In this document: in pieces, positions 7,720 to 16,070 of the stretch
How the letters are laid out: each line of letters begins with the position of its first letter
Position numbering within the stretch: position 1 is the first letter of the stretch
Origin: JANWWM01 sp046719715
GTDB lineage: Bacteria > Bacteroidota > Chlorobiia > Chlorobiales > Thermochlorobacteraceae
DNA: 20,171 nt
Assembly: GCA_046719715.1 (NCBI GenBank)
Contig: JBDNCJ010000058.1
Location: forward strand, 1-20,171
Reading direction: 5' to 3'
Translations under genes and position numbers: made by a program
Notes under the pieces: generated by a model
Told to the model about the DNA's origin: nothing
Database searches by the model: none
What the model saw: the letters and a program-made list of their open reading frames with translations, nothing else

Positions 7720-8736
7720 ATGAACATCACTTGCTTCGATGCACATACGTTTGAAAAGGAATTTCTACTTGGCGCGGCGGCGGGAAAGCACGACATTCGG
7801 TTCTTAAAACTGCAACTTATCGCCGAAACCGTTGACCTTGCGCACGGTGCAGATGCGGTGCTCCTTTTCGTCAACGATGATGGCTCTGCGCCCATTTTAG
7901 AAAAACTCCGCGCTCTTGGAATCCGATACATCGCGCTTCGCTCCGCCGGATACAATCACATTGATTTAGCCAAAGCCAAAGAATTGGGGATTCGCGTCGC
8001 AAATGTGCCCGCCTATTCGCCTTACGCCGTCGCGGAGCATACCGTCGCCCTCATGCTCGCGCTCAATCGCAAACTTGCCAAAGCCCACAATCGAATCCGT
8101 GAATCCAACTTCTCGCTCACAGGGCTTGTTGGGTTTGATATGAACGGCAAAACCGCAGGCATCATTGGAACCGGGAAAATCGGCGCGATTGTCGCCAAAA
8201 TTCTGCACGGATTCGGCTGTAAATTGCTCGGATACGACCTCTATCCTAATCCTCATCTCACAGAGCGTTATGGCTTAAACTATGTGGATATGCCGACGCT
8301 TTACAAAGAAAGCGACATTATCACGCTCCACACGCCGTTGATTGAAAGCACGAAATACCTCATCAACGAACAAGCCGTTGAAATGATGAAGCAAGGCGTG
8401 ATGCTCATCAACACCAGTCGCGGCGGATTGGTGAAAACCAGCGCGGTATTGACGGGGCTGAAATCGGGCAAAGTCGGCTATTTCGGAATCGACGTCTATG
8501 AAGAAGAAAAGGGACTCTTTTTTTATGACCGCTCCAATCAAATTTTGCAAGACGAAATTTTAGCGCAACTCATGGTGCTCCCAAACGTGCTCATCACCAG
8601 CCACCAAGCCTTTCTCACCGATACTGCCTTACGCAACATCGCCGAAACCACTTTTGAAAGCATCAATCTCTGGGCGGAAGGAAAGGAAAGCCCCAACGAA
8701 TTGACATTGAAATTAAAGGCTAACGTTTTGGAATAA
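7720..8736 (+). CDS. ldhA: D-lactate dehydrogenase (2-hydroxyacid dehydrogenase family)
   Basis: NADH-dependent cytoplasmic enzyme interconverting pyruvate and D-lactate. The 338-residue sequence has the Rossmann motif G150-T-G-K-I-G155 and catalytic residues R234 (NTSRGG), E263 (DVYEEE) and H295 (SHQAFLT). The stretch after the catalytic Glu (KGLFFYDRSNQILQDE) is typical of fermentative D-lactate dehydrogenases of the E. coli LdhA type, which separates it from glycerate or phosphoglycerate dehydrogenases. Length is normal. It sits between the diguanylate cyclase (13 bp) and a Lol-type permease (13 bp), so it may be a middle gene of a long transcription unit, but no functional link to its neighbours is evident. 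Confidence 0.9.
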   Translation: MNITCFDAHTFEKEFLLGAAAGKHDIRFLKLQLIAETVDLAHGADAVLLFVNDDGSAPILEKLRALGIRYIALRSAGYNHIDLAKAKELGIRVANVPAYSPYAVAEHTVALMLALNRKLAKAHNRIRESNFSLTGLVGFDMNGKTAGIIGTGKIGAIVAKILHGFGCKLLGYDLYPNPHLTERYGLNYVDMPTLYKESDIITLHTPLIESTKYLINEQAVEMMKQGVMLINTSRGGLVKTSAVLTGLKSGKVGYFGIDVYEEEKGLFFYDRSNQILQDEILAQLMVLPNVLITSHQAFLTDTALRNIAETTFESINLWAEGKESPNELTLKLKANVLE

Positions 8737-8749
8737 AATCGCTTAAAAC

Positions 8750-10012
8750 TTGAAATTTGAGCTCACCATAGCGCGGCGATTTCTTTTCCCGCAAAGAGAA
8801 AAGGAGCATAAGCCCACCTTCATCAGCACCGTCGCCACAGGCGGAATTGCACTCGGCACGGCGGCACTGATTCTCACGCTCTCGATTGTTCAAGGCTTCA
8901 GCGATGAGATTCGGAACAAAATCATTGGCTTTGGCTCGCACATTCACTTGGTCAAGGTCGGCGGCGATGCCGTGAAATACGATTCTGTTATTGCAACAAA
9001 AACAAATAAAATTCAGAATGTAAAATCCGCCTCCCCATTCCTACAAAAAGATGTCATTCTGAAATCAGCGAGCGGAGCATCGTTGCTCGAACCTGCATTG
9101 CTCAAAGCCGTAGTTCCACAAACTGATAACTCGTTCATTCGAGGTAAAATCATTTCGGGAGCATATTTCTCCGACTCCATAAAAGCCACCTTGCCGTTGC
9201 TTTTGGGCAAGAAAATGGCGCAAAAACTTGCGCTCAAAGTCGGCGACGAACTACTCGTGATTGCCACCACGAAGTCTCTTTCAGACGCAGAAACGCCTAC
9301 CGAGATAAACGCCAAAAACCTGCTCAAATCCATGCGCCTTGAAACCGCAACTGTGGTTGGAATTTATGAAACAGGACTTTCGCAAGGCTTTGATGACGCA
9401 ATGGCATTTACAACACTGGCTTCGGCTCAAGTTTTTTTAGAAATGCCCGACATGATTAGCGGCTACGAACTGGTCGTTAAAGACATTGACCGTCTCGGAG
9501 AAACTGCACAAGAATTAGATAGCGTCATCGGCTTTCCGATGTATGCCCGAACGATTTTTCAGATTTACCAAAACATCTTTGTGTGGCTTCGCTTTCAAGA
9601 GAACATCATTCCGCTTTTGCTCATCAGCGTTACGATTGTGGCGGCGTTTAATGTGATTTCAACCTTGCTCATCATCGTGCTTGAAAAGGGCAGAGAAATC
9701 GGAGTGGTGATGTCGTTTGGCGCGAGCGGCAAGCAAATTAAAACGATTTTTATTTCGCAGTCGCTCCTGATGGCAGGGGTTGGAATTGCAATCGGGAACG
9801 GACTTTCGCTTTTGCTGTCGGTAGTAGAGAAGTCTCTGCACCTCATCTCGCTTTCCGAAGAAACTTACTTCATCAGCAATGTTGCGATTGCGATTAAGCC
9901 CATGAACTATGTGATGATTTCAATTTTTACCTTGATGGTGTGTTGGTTTGCGTCACTGGTTCCGTCGAGCGTGGCGGCGAAATTAAATCCGATTCAATCG
10001 ATACGACGATGA
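8750..10012 (+). CDS. LolC/LolE-family ABC transporter permease (TTG start)
   Basis: Inner-membrane permease of the lipoprotein-releasing type (MacB-like periplasmic domain plus FtsX-like domain). The 420-residue protein opens with MKFELTIARRFLF, the usual LolC/E N-terminal pattern, which fixes the start at a TTG codon at 8750. There is no ATG at the matching place. Helix 1 is near 30-52 (GGIALGTAALILTLSIVQGF). Helices 2-4 fall in the last 140 residues, with the family-typical EKGREIGVVMSFGASGKQI between them. The next gene encodes a second permease overlapping by ATGA, consistent with a LolC/LolE heterodimer. No LolD-type ATPase gene is in the window. Its substrate is presumed to be lipoproteins bound for the outer membrane. 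Confidence 0.88.
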   Translation: MKFELTIARRFLFPQREKEHKPTFISTVATGGIALGTAALILTLSIVQGFSDEIRNKIIGFGSHIHLVKVGGDAVKYDSVIATKTNKIQNVKSASPFLQKDVILKSASGASLLEPALLKAVVPQTDNSFIRGKIISGAYFSDSIKATLPLLLGKKMAQKLALKVGDELLVIATTKSLSDAETPTEINAKNLLKSMRLETATVVGIYETGLSQGFDDAMAFTTLASAQVFLEMPDMISGYELVVKDIDRLGETAQELDSVIGFPMYARTIFQIYQNIFVWLRFQENIIPLLLISVTIVAAFNVISTLLIIVLEKGREIGVVMSFGASGKQIKTIFISQSLLMAGVGIAIGNGLSLLLSVVEKSLHLISLSEETYFISNVAIAIKPMNYVMISIFTLMVCWFASLVPSSVAAKLNPIQSIRR

Positions 10013-11280
10013 AAAATTCCGTTATTGCAATAAAAACACAAATTTCGAAAAGATACATCTTTAATAAAAGTGGCGTAAAGAGCATCAATGTGATTACGGG
10101 AATCAGCATTACAGGGCTTGTGATTGGGGTTACGGTCATTTGCGTCGTGCTTTCGGTGTTGAACGGGTTTCGCGGCATCGTCAGCGGACTGTTTCTCACG
10201 ATTGATAGCAATGTGCAACTGATTGCGAAAGAAGGTCAAACGATTGAGGTAACGGAATCGATGCTGAACGGCTTGAAAAGTTTACCCGAAGTCGCGTCGG
10301 CGGAGCGATTTATCGAAGGCAAAGTGCTGATTGCCGCCAAAGAGAAAAGTAGCGTTGTGGTGATGAAAGCCATTGAGCAAAGCGCCATCAAGCAACTTAC
10401 GGGTTATATGGACGTTCGGCGGCGATTTGGCGACCAAGACCTTGCCATCGGAGGCGGCGTTGCTAATCGGCTCGGCGCGATGTATCAAAACGAAATCGTC
10501 GTCATCAGTTCAAAGACGATTGATGAAGGATTGGAGGCAGTGCAAAATCCGCTTATGAAAAAACAACCCGATTTGCCCGTCATGCGCGTCGAGAATTTTT
10601 TTCGCACGCATCGCGTCTATGACGACGTGTATGTCTTGGCGACGCTCAACGCGGGGAAGCGCGTTTTCGATTACGCCGAAAACGAAGTTACAGGAATTGA
10701 CATTCGCCCGAAAAAAGACATCTTCGGAAAACCCTTATCTGACGAGGCGTTGCAGACTGCCGTAGAAAAATGGGTTATAGAAAACGGTATGAGCGATAAA
10801 CTGCAACTTACTCGCTTGGAAGACAAATTCAGCGACCTTTTTCGCGTGATGAAAATGGAAAAGTGGGGAAGTTTCGCCGCCCTGATGCTCATTATCATCG
10901 TTGCCTCGCTTTCGTTGATTGGCTCATTGACCATGACGGCGATTGAAAAGCGTCGCGACCTGTATTTCCTTCGTTGCATCGGTCTGACTGCTAAAGACGT
11001 CCAACATATTTTTCTCATCGAGGGCGCGCTCATCGGCGCAATCGGCGTCGTAAGCGGGCTTGCGCTGGGCTACACGGTGGCTTTTCTCCAACAACAATAT
11101 GGACTTGTAAAATTGCCTTACGGAAACGCCTTCATCGTCAAAGCCTATCCAGTTGTAATTGAAGCGTGGGACTTTGTGTGGACGGCAGTTTTGGCGTTTA
11201 TCATCACGATGTTGGCAAGTCTTTATCCCGCAAAGCGTGCGGCGGAACTTTCCGAAAAACTCTCTCTAAATCGTGAGTAA
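10009..11280 (+). CDS. LolC/LolE-family ABC transporter permease, second of pair
   Basis: Partner permease to the preceding product; 423 residues from the ATG at 10009, which overlaps the upstream stop (ATGA). The chosen start gives MKNSVIAIKTQISKRYIF followed by KSGVKSINVITGISI, which matches the N terminus of Bacteroidota LolC/E proteins. A longer in-frame reading from 9940 runs through the coding end of the neighbour and lacks this family logic. Helix 1 (VIGVTVICVVLSVLNGF) is followed by a long periplasmic domain and three C-terminal helices with TAIEKRRDLYFLRCIGLTAK between helices 2 and 3. The pair probably acts with a LolD-type ATPase encoded elsewhere to release lipoproteins from the inner membrane. 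Confidence 0.88.
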   Translation: MKNSVIAIKTQISKRYIFNKSGVKSINVITGISITGLVIGVTVICVVLSVLNGFRGIVSGLFLTIDSNVQLIAKEGQTIEVTESMLNGLKSLPEVASAERFIEGKVLIAAKEKSSVVVMKAIEQSAIKQLTGYMDVRRRFGDQDLAIGGGVANRLGAMYQNEIVVISSKTIDEGLEAVQNPLMKKQPDLPVMRVENFFRTHRVYDDVYVLATLNAGKRVFDYAENEVTGIDIRPKKDIFGKPLSDEALQTAVEKWVIENGMSDKLQLTRLEDKFSDLFRVMKMEKWGSFAALMLIIIVASLSLIGSLTMTAIEKRRDLYFLRCIGLTAKDVQHIFLIEGALIGAIGVVSGLALGYTVAFLQQQYGLVKLPYGNAFIVKAYPVVIEAWDFVWTAVLAFIITMLASLYPAKRAAELSEKLSLNRE

Positions 11281-11330
11281 GTGTAAGGCGGATTTTGTAA
11301 ATTTCTCAGAGCATCAAGGCGCATGTAAAA

Positions 11331-12296
11331 ATGGAACACAATCAGCACATCTATCAAGAGAAACTCAAGAAAAGCACGACCGCATCAAAGAGACTCTTCC
11401 TTTCAACCTGCGTTACGGCGGCGATTTTTTTAATTGAGCTTGTTGGAGGATTGATGAGCGGAAGCCTCGCGCTACTTGCTGATGCAGGGCACATGATTAC
11501 GGACGTCTTCGCTTTGCTTGTGAGTTCTCTTGCGGTATTTCTTGCCTCAAAGCCCGCTACGAAAAACCGCACCTACGGATTTTACCGCATCGAAATTCTC
11601 GCCGCTTTGCTCAACGGCACAATTTTGTGTCTTATCGCCGCCTTCATTTCTTATGAAGCCATCATGCGGTTTGGCTTACCGAGAGAGATTCACACTCAAG
11701 AGATGATGCTTTTCGGCGGCATTGGCTTGCTGGCAAATGTGGTCAGCGCGTTACTTTTGCATCGTTCAAAGGAAAGTAGCGTGAATGTCAGAGCCGCCTA
11801 TTTGCATGTACTTTCGGACTTGATGGGGTCAATCGGCGTTTTGGTTGCGGCAGGAGTGATTGCTTTGACGGGTTGGCAAGCCTTTGATTCGATTATTAGT
11901 CTCTTTATCGCAGTGCTGATTGTGCGCGGCGGCTGGAATGTGGTGAGCGAATCAATTGACGTGCTGTTGGAAAGTGTGCCTCGCGACTTGGATATTGCGT
12001 GCATTGAAAAAGAACTGCGCGCGCATGAACACGTCGTCGACCTGCACGACCTTCACATTTGGGCGATTACATCGGGCGTCAATGCGCTCAGCTGCCACCT
12101 CGTCGTTGATGAGTATGACTGCAGTCAAAACCTTATTCTCAGCATCAATAAATTGCTCAAAGAACGCTTCAATATCGACCACGTCACAATTCAACTCGAA
12201 AACGGACACGTTCACCAGCATATTGAACATCATAGAACTTCTTTAAGTGAAAAGAGAAACGAGCCGCATCATCACTTGCATGCACATCATCATTAA
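11331..12296 (+). CDS. Cation diffusion facilitator (CzcD/ZitB-type zinc exporter)
   Basis: Proton-coupled exporter moving Zn2+ (possibly also Co2+ or Cd2+) out of the cytoplasm. The 321-residue protein has six membrane helices, with D51-AG-H54-MIT-D58 in helix 2 and H159-VLS-D163 in helix 5. The HxxxD/HxxxD set is typical of zinc-selective members. A soluble C-terminal domain follows (HVVDLHDLHIWAITSG). The last 30 or so residues are very His-rich (HVHQHIEHH ... HHHLHAHHH) and a few His occur at the N terminus, which probably help gather metal. It is preceded by a 50-bp gap after the permease pair; no metal-regulator operator is obvious there. Confidence 0.93.
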   Translation: MEHNQHIYQEKLKKSTTASKRLFLSTCVTAAIFLIELVGGLMSGSLALLADAGHMITDVFALLVSSLAVFLASKPATKNRTYGFYRIEILAALLNGTILCLIAAFISYEAIMRFGLPREIHTQEMMLFGGIGLLANVVSALLLHRSKESSVNVRAAYLHVLSDLMGSIGVLVAAGVIALTGWQAFDSIISLFIAVLIVRGGWNVVSESIDVLLESVPRDLDIACIEKELRAHEHVVDLHDLHIWAITSGVNALSCHLVVDEYDCSQNLILSINKLLKERFNIDHVTIQLENGHVHQHIEHHRTSLSEKRNEPHHHLHAHHH

Positions 12297-12297
12297 A

Positions 12298-12327
12298 TTG
12301 TTTTTCAGAAGTGAACTTTTATATTTG
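12298..12327 (+). promoter_or_regulatory. Promoter upstream of the cNMP-binding gene
   Basis: TTG (12298-12300), a 19-bp spacer, then TATATTTG (12320-12327), which matches the Bacteroidota TTG/TAnnTTTG promoter pattern at the right spacing. The same bases can be read as a sigma70-like TTGTTT-N16-TATATT. A start site around 12334 would leave a leader of about 28 nt before the ATG at 12362. It starts 2 bp after the CDF gene stop codon. Confidence 0.6.
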
Positions 12328-12361
12328 CCGTTACAAAAACTTTTTGAGGTAAAAATCCACA

Positions 12362-13144
12362 ATGCAAAAAATTGACCCAACCAGCATTCCTATCTTTGAA
12401 GGAATCTCGCAAGAAGAATACGAGCAAATTATCAAGTATGCCTTTGTGAAAGGGTTTGAGCCGAATTATGTTTTATTCCGCGAGAATTTAATTGTGGGTC
12501 AGATTATGTATGTGATTTTATCGGGCAAAGTTGAACTTTCAAAGAAGAACGCCTCCGGTGAAGACGAGGTGTTCATGACGCTCGGACCGGGCGCATTGCT
12601 CGGCGAAATGTCGCTCTTTGAACAGCAAAAGCGTTCTGCTTCAGCAGTTGTGAAAGAATACTCGGAACTGCTCGTGATGCCGAAGTATAACTTCGATCGA
12701 ATGTTGCAGAGCCGTCCTACGGAAGCCATTAAAATCTTGCTCAACTTCATCAAAATTCTTTCACAGCGATTGCGCGAAACGACCAATCGCATGATGAAAT
12801 CCAAAGGTGAGCCGGACGCGCCGCCCTCCGCTTTGCCGACACCGCCGCCAATGGCAACACCCGCACCAACATCGCCGATGCAAGTCGCCCCTGAAAAATT
12901 AGCCATTCGAGATGGCGCACAAAAGGGTAATGAACTTTACGTGCTCAGCCTCGAGGAACTTCAAAACCCTAACCTTTATCAGATTTTAGACCAAAAACGA
13001 CAGCAAGGGCTTATTACCGATAGTTCTTCACGGCTTCTTATGATTCGCGACCTTGTCAATTATTACTTACAACTGCCTATGGAAGAGCTTCAGCTCAAAG
13101 TGCGCGAAATGGAATTGCGCTTCCGCAATAAGCCCCGCGTCTAA
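12362..13144 (+). CDS. Cyclic-nucleotide-binding domain protein with unrecognised C-terminal region
   Basis: A 260-residue cytoplasmic protein. Residues about 10-140 form a cNMP-binding domain of the CRP/PKA type. The phosphate-binding cassette is intact: G81-E82-M-S-L and R91-S-A-S, where Glu contacts the ribose and Arg the phosphate in characterised domains. A Pro/Ala/Thr-rich linker (about 150-178) joins it to a C-terminal region of about 80 residues rich in Leu, Gln and charged residues (EELQNPNLYQILDQKRQ onward), which I do not recognise. There is no helix-turn-helix, so it is not a CRP/FNR transcription factor. It could be a regulatory subunit or adaptor. It has its own promoter-like element and is followed 83 bp later by a ferredoxin gene. 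Confidence 0.85.
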   Translation: MQKIDPTSIPIFEGISQEEYEQIIKYAFVKGFEPNYVLFRENLIVGQIMYVILSGKVELSKKNASGEDEVFMTLGPGALLGEMSLFEQQKRSASAVVKEYSELLVMPKYNFDRMLQSRPTEAIKILLNFIKILSQRLRETTNRMMKSKGEPDAPPSALPTPPPMATPAPTSPMQVAPEKLAIRDGAQKGNELYVLSLEELQNPNLYQILDQKRQQGLITDSSSRLLMIRDLVNYYLQLPMEELQLKVREMELRFRNKPRV

Positions 13145-13227
13145 TTGACGATTGCATTCCACAAACGTTCTGACGACCTTTAAGTGTTCGTTGTTCTAAA
13201 TTCAATCCATCAAATTTTAAAAGAACA

Positions 13228-13605
13228 ATGACGGCTCAAACCACTGCTATACATACACCAACCGACTCCGCACAAGTCCAACGCCATAAATTGACCTTGC
13301 TATTCCACAATCAGCCCGATAAAAGCATTGTATTGGAAGTTGATGAAGGCACTTCCATTCTTCACGCATGCATGGAAAATGCAATTCACCTGCAGCACAA
13401 CTGCGGCGGCGTTTGTGCCTGCTCAACATGCCATGTGATTGTCAAAAAGGGAATGGAAAATTTGCCTGAAATGACCGATGAAGAAGAAGAGCAATTAGAC
13501 GAAGCCGTCGGACTGACGCTTTCTTCACGATTAGGGTGTCAATCAAAAATCTACGGCGATGTAACGGTCCTAATTCCCGACCAATCCATTTATTTGGGGC
13601 ATTGA
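13228..13605 (+). CDS. 2Fe-2S ferredoxin, adrenodoxin/ISC type
   Basis: Small electron carrier with one 2Fe-2S cluster. The 125-residue protein has cluster ligands C59, C65 and C68 in C-G-G-V-C-A-C-S-T-C-H (Cx5Cx2C) and the distant C104 in SRLGCQSK. An extra Cys (C63) corresponds to the conserved free Cys of ISC ferredoxins. MENLPEMTDEEEEQLDEA and SSRLGCQSK are typical of adrenodoxin/Fdx proteins rather than plant-type ferredoxins. The N-terminal 20 residues are a poorly conserved extension, so an internal start is conceivable, but no other good ATG is present before the domain. Likely partners are iron-sulfur assembly or a reductase; no isc/suf gene is adjacent. It ends 4 bp from the convergent mutY gene. 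Confidence 0.92.
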   Translation: MTAQTTAIHTPTDSAQVQRHKLTLLFHNQPDKSIVLEVDEGTSILHACMENAIHLQHNCGGVCACSTCHVIVKKGMENLPEMTDEEEEQLDEAVGLTLSSRLGCQSKIYGDVTVLIPDQSIYLGH

Positions 13606-13609
13606 AGCA

Positions 13610-14716
13610 TCAAGAAGTCTGCTCAAACAATGTGCCGACCGACAATTCGTTTCTGAAAAGCAGTGCGTCAATCACGGCTTTATTAGCTTTCGGAAACGCA
13701 AATTGATTCAACCCGCTCAACTCAACCCAGCGGATTTCTTGGCTACTTTTTGGTTGCGCGTTGCCACTCCGATAAGTGCATAAAAATGCATGAAGCGTAA
13801 TTTTGAAGTGCGTGTAAGTGTGCTTGACAACGGCAATTCGCTCGCCGACCTCAACACGCAATCCCGTTTCTTCTTCCACTTCGCGCTTGCAACATTCCTC
13901 GAGGCTTTCGTGTGCCTCGCGCTTTCCGCCCGGAAACTCCCAAAGATTCCCCAACAAGCCGTCAGGCGGACGAAGGGCAATCAAGACTTTGTCATCACGC
14001 TGAACAATACCAATCGCAATTTCTTTGTGCGGAATTTTCGGCTTTGGCGATTTGAACGGATATGATGAAACCGCATTTTGTTGAAAAGCGGAGCAGTCTT
14101 GATTGAGAGGACAAGCGGAGCATTTGGGATTTTTGGGCGTGCAAAGTGTCGCGCCAAGTTCCATCACGGCTTCATTAAATTCGCCCGCTAGACCTTTGGG
14201 GAGGTTCAGCGTTGCCAATTCATCAATTTTAGATTTCGTCGCGGGTTGTCTAATATCCTCACGAATCGCATAAAGCCGCGCAAACACACGGAGCACATTG
14301 CCGTCAATTGCGGCACAATCTTCTCCAAAAGCAAGGCTTGCAACGCTTGCCGATGTGTATGCTCCGAATCCTTTAAGGGTTTGTAATGCTTCTCGTGTTT
14401 GAGGAAGTTTGCCACCATGCTCCCGAAGCACGGTTTTGGCGGCATCTTGAAGATTGCGGGCGCGGGCGTAGTAGCCAAGTCCTTCCCAGCACTTCATCAG
14501 GTCGTCGGTTTGAGCCTCCGCCAAATCTTTGATAGTTGGAAATTTCTCCAAAAAGCGATGGTAGTAGGGAATCACCGTCGCTACTTGCGTTTGCTGTAAC
14601 ATCACTTCCGAAATCCAAATGTGGTATGGATTTTTAGTCTTTCGCCAAGGTAAGTCGCGCTTATTTTTAGCAAACCATTGTAGTAAATTTTCAGTAGATA
14701 TTTTTTTGTAAGTCAT
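13610..14716 (-). CDS. mutY: Adenine DNA glycosylase MutY with Nudix-like C-terminal domain
   Basis: Removes adenine mispaired with 8-oxoguanine, preventing G-to-T changes. The 368-residue protein has catalytic E37 (SEVMLQQTQV) and D138 (AAIDGN), a helix-hairpin-helix LKGFGAY, and a 4Fe-4S motif C192-x6-C199-x2-C202-x5-C208. All are at the same numbers as in E. coli MutY. The C-terminal domain has the HTYTH loop used for 8-oxoG recognition. It also keeps a complete Nudix signature, G264-x5-E270 and R278-E-V-E-E-E-T-G-L286, which is degenerate in E. coli MutY. It is the last gene of the - strand run starting at lipA, 39 bp after the SDR gene, and converges with the ferredoxin gene. Confidence 0.95.
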   Translation of the reverse strand: MTYKKISTENLLQWFAKNKRDLPWRKTKNPYHIWISEVMLQQTQVATVIPYYHRFLEKFPTIKDLAEAQTDDLMKCWEGLGYYARARNLQDAAKTVLREHGGKLPQTREALQTLKGFGAYTSASVASLAFGEDCAAIDGNVLRVFARLYAIREDIRQPATKSKIDELATLNLPKGLAGEFNEAVMELGATLCTPKNPKCSACPLNQDCSAFQQNAVSSYPFKSPKPKIPHKEIAIGIVQRDDKVLIALRPPDGLLGNLWEFPGGKREAHESLEECCKREVEEETGLRVEVGERIAVVKHTYTHFKITLHAFLCTYRSGNAQPKSSQEIRWVELSGLNQFAFPKANKAVIDALLFRNELSVGTLFEQTS

Positions 14717-14755
14717 TGTAATATCGATTCTTAAAAAGACTTACATAAAATCTCG

Positions 14756-15433
14756 TTAAACCTTTTCCAAGTAAAGTTCGAGCGATTTCTGCTCGGCAGG
14801 TGAAGTGCGAATCACTTCAAAGGTTTCATTTTCGACGCGTTTTACCCAAAGTGAGAGCACCGCAAGTTCGGCAACGTCGGCTCTATCAATGATGCCCGAA
14901 ATGGTATCGCCTTTTCCAGTTTGAAGTTGGTGCTTAAACGGCTCACCGTCCTTCAACCCGCCCGGACGAATCACCGTGTAAGTGAACCCGTCTTTGCCGT
15001 AAATGCTCCGCAAGTGATTTTCAGAGCGCAGTTTTTGAGAAAGCACGCCACCGAACAAGTTCAGCGGATGAAAAGGTTTTGTAACCGCAATAGAACTAAC
15101 TAAAATAAACTTCTTAACCTCGTTTTCTCGCGCAATATCCACAAGGCGAATAATACCGTCGCCGTCCACTTGAACGGGAGAGGCGTCGCCAATCAATTCG
15201 CTTGCGCCAACTGTGCAAATCACGGCATCACAACCCGAAACAGCACTCCGCAGTGCCGACGCATTTTGAATTCTGCCAAGCGCAACCTCAATGTTTCTAA
15301 ATTCTGCAAGTTTATCGGCTTTGCGAGCAAAGGCTCGCAACTCAATACCGTAGTGCTGTAAGCGACGAATCACCCATAGCCCCGTGCGCCCAGATGCGCC
15401 GACAACCAATACTTTTCCTTCAAACTTTTTCAT
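14756..15433 (-). CDS. NAD(P)-binding atypical SDR (NmrA/SDR_a5-like)
   Basis: A 225-residue Rossmann-fold protein of the extended/atypical short-chain dehydrogenase group. The nucleotide motif G12-A-S-G15-R-T-G18 follows a first strand VLVVG. VSSIAV (near 114-119) and YTVIRPGGLKDG further on are typical of the NAD(P)H-binding SDR_a5-like family, whose substrates are mostly unknown. The start ATG at 15433 gives the usual MKKFEGKVLVVGASG opening and overlaps the stop of the upstream gene (ATGA). A longer reading from 15562 adds 43 residues encoded inside the neighbour and is unlikely. The coupling suggests it is made together with the membrane protein upstream, but its substrate cannot be named. 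Confidence 0.85.
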   Translation of the reverse strand: MKKFEGKVLVVGASGRTGLWVIRRLQHYGIELRAFARKADKLAEFRNIEVALGRIQNASALRSAVSGCDAVICTVGASELIGDASPVQVDGDGIIRLVDIARENEVKKFILVSSIAVTKPFHPLNLFGGVLSQKLRSENHLRSIYGKDGFTYTVIRPGGLKDGEPFKHQLQTGKGDTISGIIDRADVAELAVLSLWVKRVENETFEVIRTSPAEQKSLELYLEKV

Positions 15434-16038
15434 AATCCAGCAGTGATAATATTTCGAGAAAAGAGTGAGTAGTGTATGGAATAAATAACGGATACATCTA
15501 CAATAATATGCAGAAATACAACCGTCCAAATATCGCGATAGAGAAAATAAATTAACGCCCAACTAATCGCTAAACCAAATTGCAACGGCATAAAAAAGGC
15601 TTTATATGACAGTTTATTAGGGTCGGAAGTCAGATGTGGTGGAAATTCATTCATCCAAAACGCACCGTGAATAAATCCGCTGAACGCCATAAAAATTAAA
15701 AGTCCGCCTAAAAAGAGAAACGGCTTTTTATCGGTATATTTCGCCATCCAAGCCTCGCCGAGTTTGAAGCAGGCAATAAAAATAAATGTCTCACAAATCC
15801 CGTTCCCTAACCCGAAAACCAGCAGTGAGACATAATCCAACGGTCGCCCCAGCGTTTCCGTAGAGTTCTTGTAAATAAACGCATTGAAAATTACAAGGAG
15901 TAGAGAAGTGAAGACGAGTAGCACGCGCTTCCAATCTCTTTCCTGTTTTTTTTGCGGAAAGAGATCTTCTCCCAGAAATAGAATGGCGCAGAGAACGCCA
16001 ACCGCCCAGTAAAGCATCACATAAATTCCCGTTCCCAT
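15430..16038 (-). CDS. Polytopic membrane protein, divergent CPBP (Abi)-like
   Basis: A 202-residue protein with about six hydrophobic helices. Its C-terminal part, RDIWTVVFLHIIVDV with H177 and D181, resembles the final helix motif (HxxxN/D) of CPBP intramembrane metalloproteases. GFIHGAFW (H124) fits the middle His motif, and E83 in GICETFIF sits where the EExxxR motif should be. Only one Glu and no Arg are present there, so it is divergent and may be inactive. The start is uncertain: the ATG at 16038 is used, while an in-frame TTG at 16089 would add 17 residues and overlap the upstream gene by 19 bp. It lies 32 bp after the PD40 gene and overlaps the SDR gene by ATGA. Confidence 0.65.
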   Translation of the reverse strand: MGTGIYVMLYWAVGVLCAILFLGEDLFPQKKQERDWKRVLLVFTSLLLVIFNAFIYKNSTETLGRPLDYVSLLVFGLGNGICETFIFIACFKLGEAWMAKYTDKKPFLFLGGLLIFMAFSGFIHGAFWMNEFPPHLTSDPNKLSYKAFFMPLQFGLAISWALIYFLYRDIWTVVFLHIIVDVSVIYSIHYSLFSRNIITAGL

Positions 16039-16070
16039 AGCGATGTAGAGATCGTTTTGAAGTTTGAAAG

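Noticed and set aside
9940..10008. Upstream start for the second permease
   Set aside because: The extra residues are encoded inside the neighbouring gene; the ATG at 10009 gives the family N terminus and an ATGA overlap.
12180..12296. Coding repeat of His codons at the end of the CDF gene as a DNA repeat or CRISPR-like array
   Set aside because: It is simply the His-rich metal-binding tail; there is no regular repeat-spacer structure.
15434..15562. 43-residue N-terminal extension of the SDR
   Set aside because: It lies wholly in the upstream gene and is Cys/Tyr-rich; the Rossmann motif starts right after the ATG at 15433.
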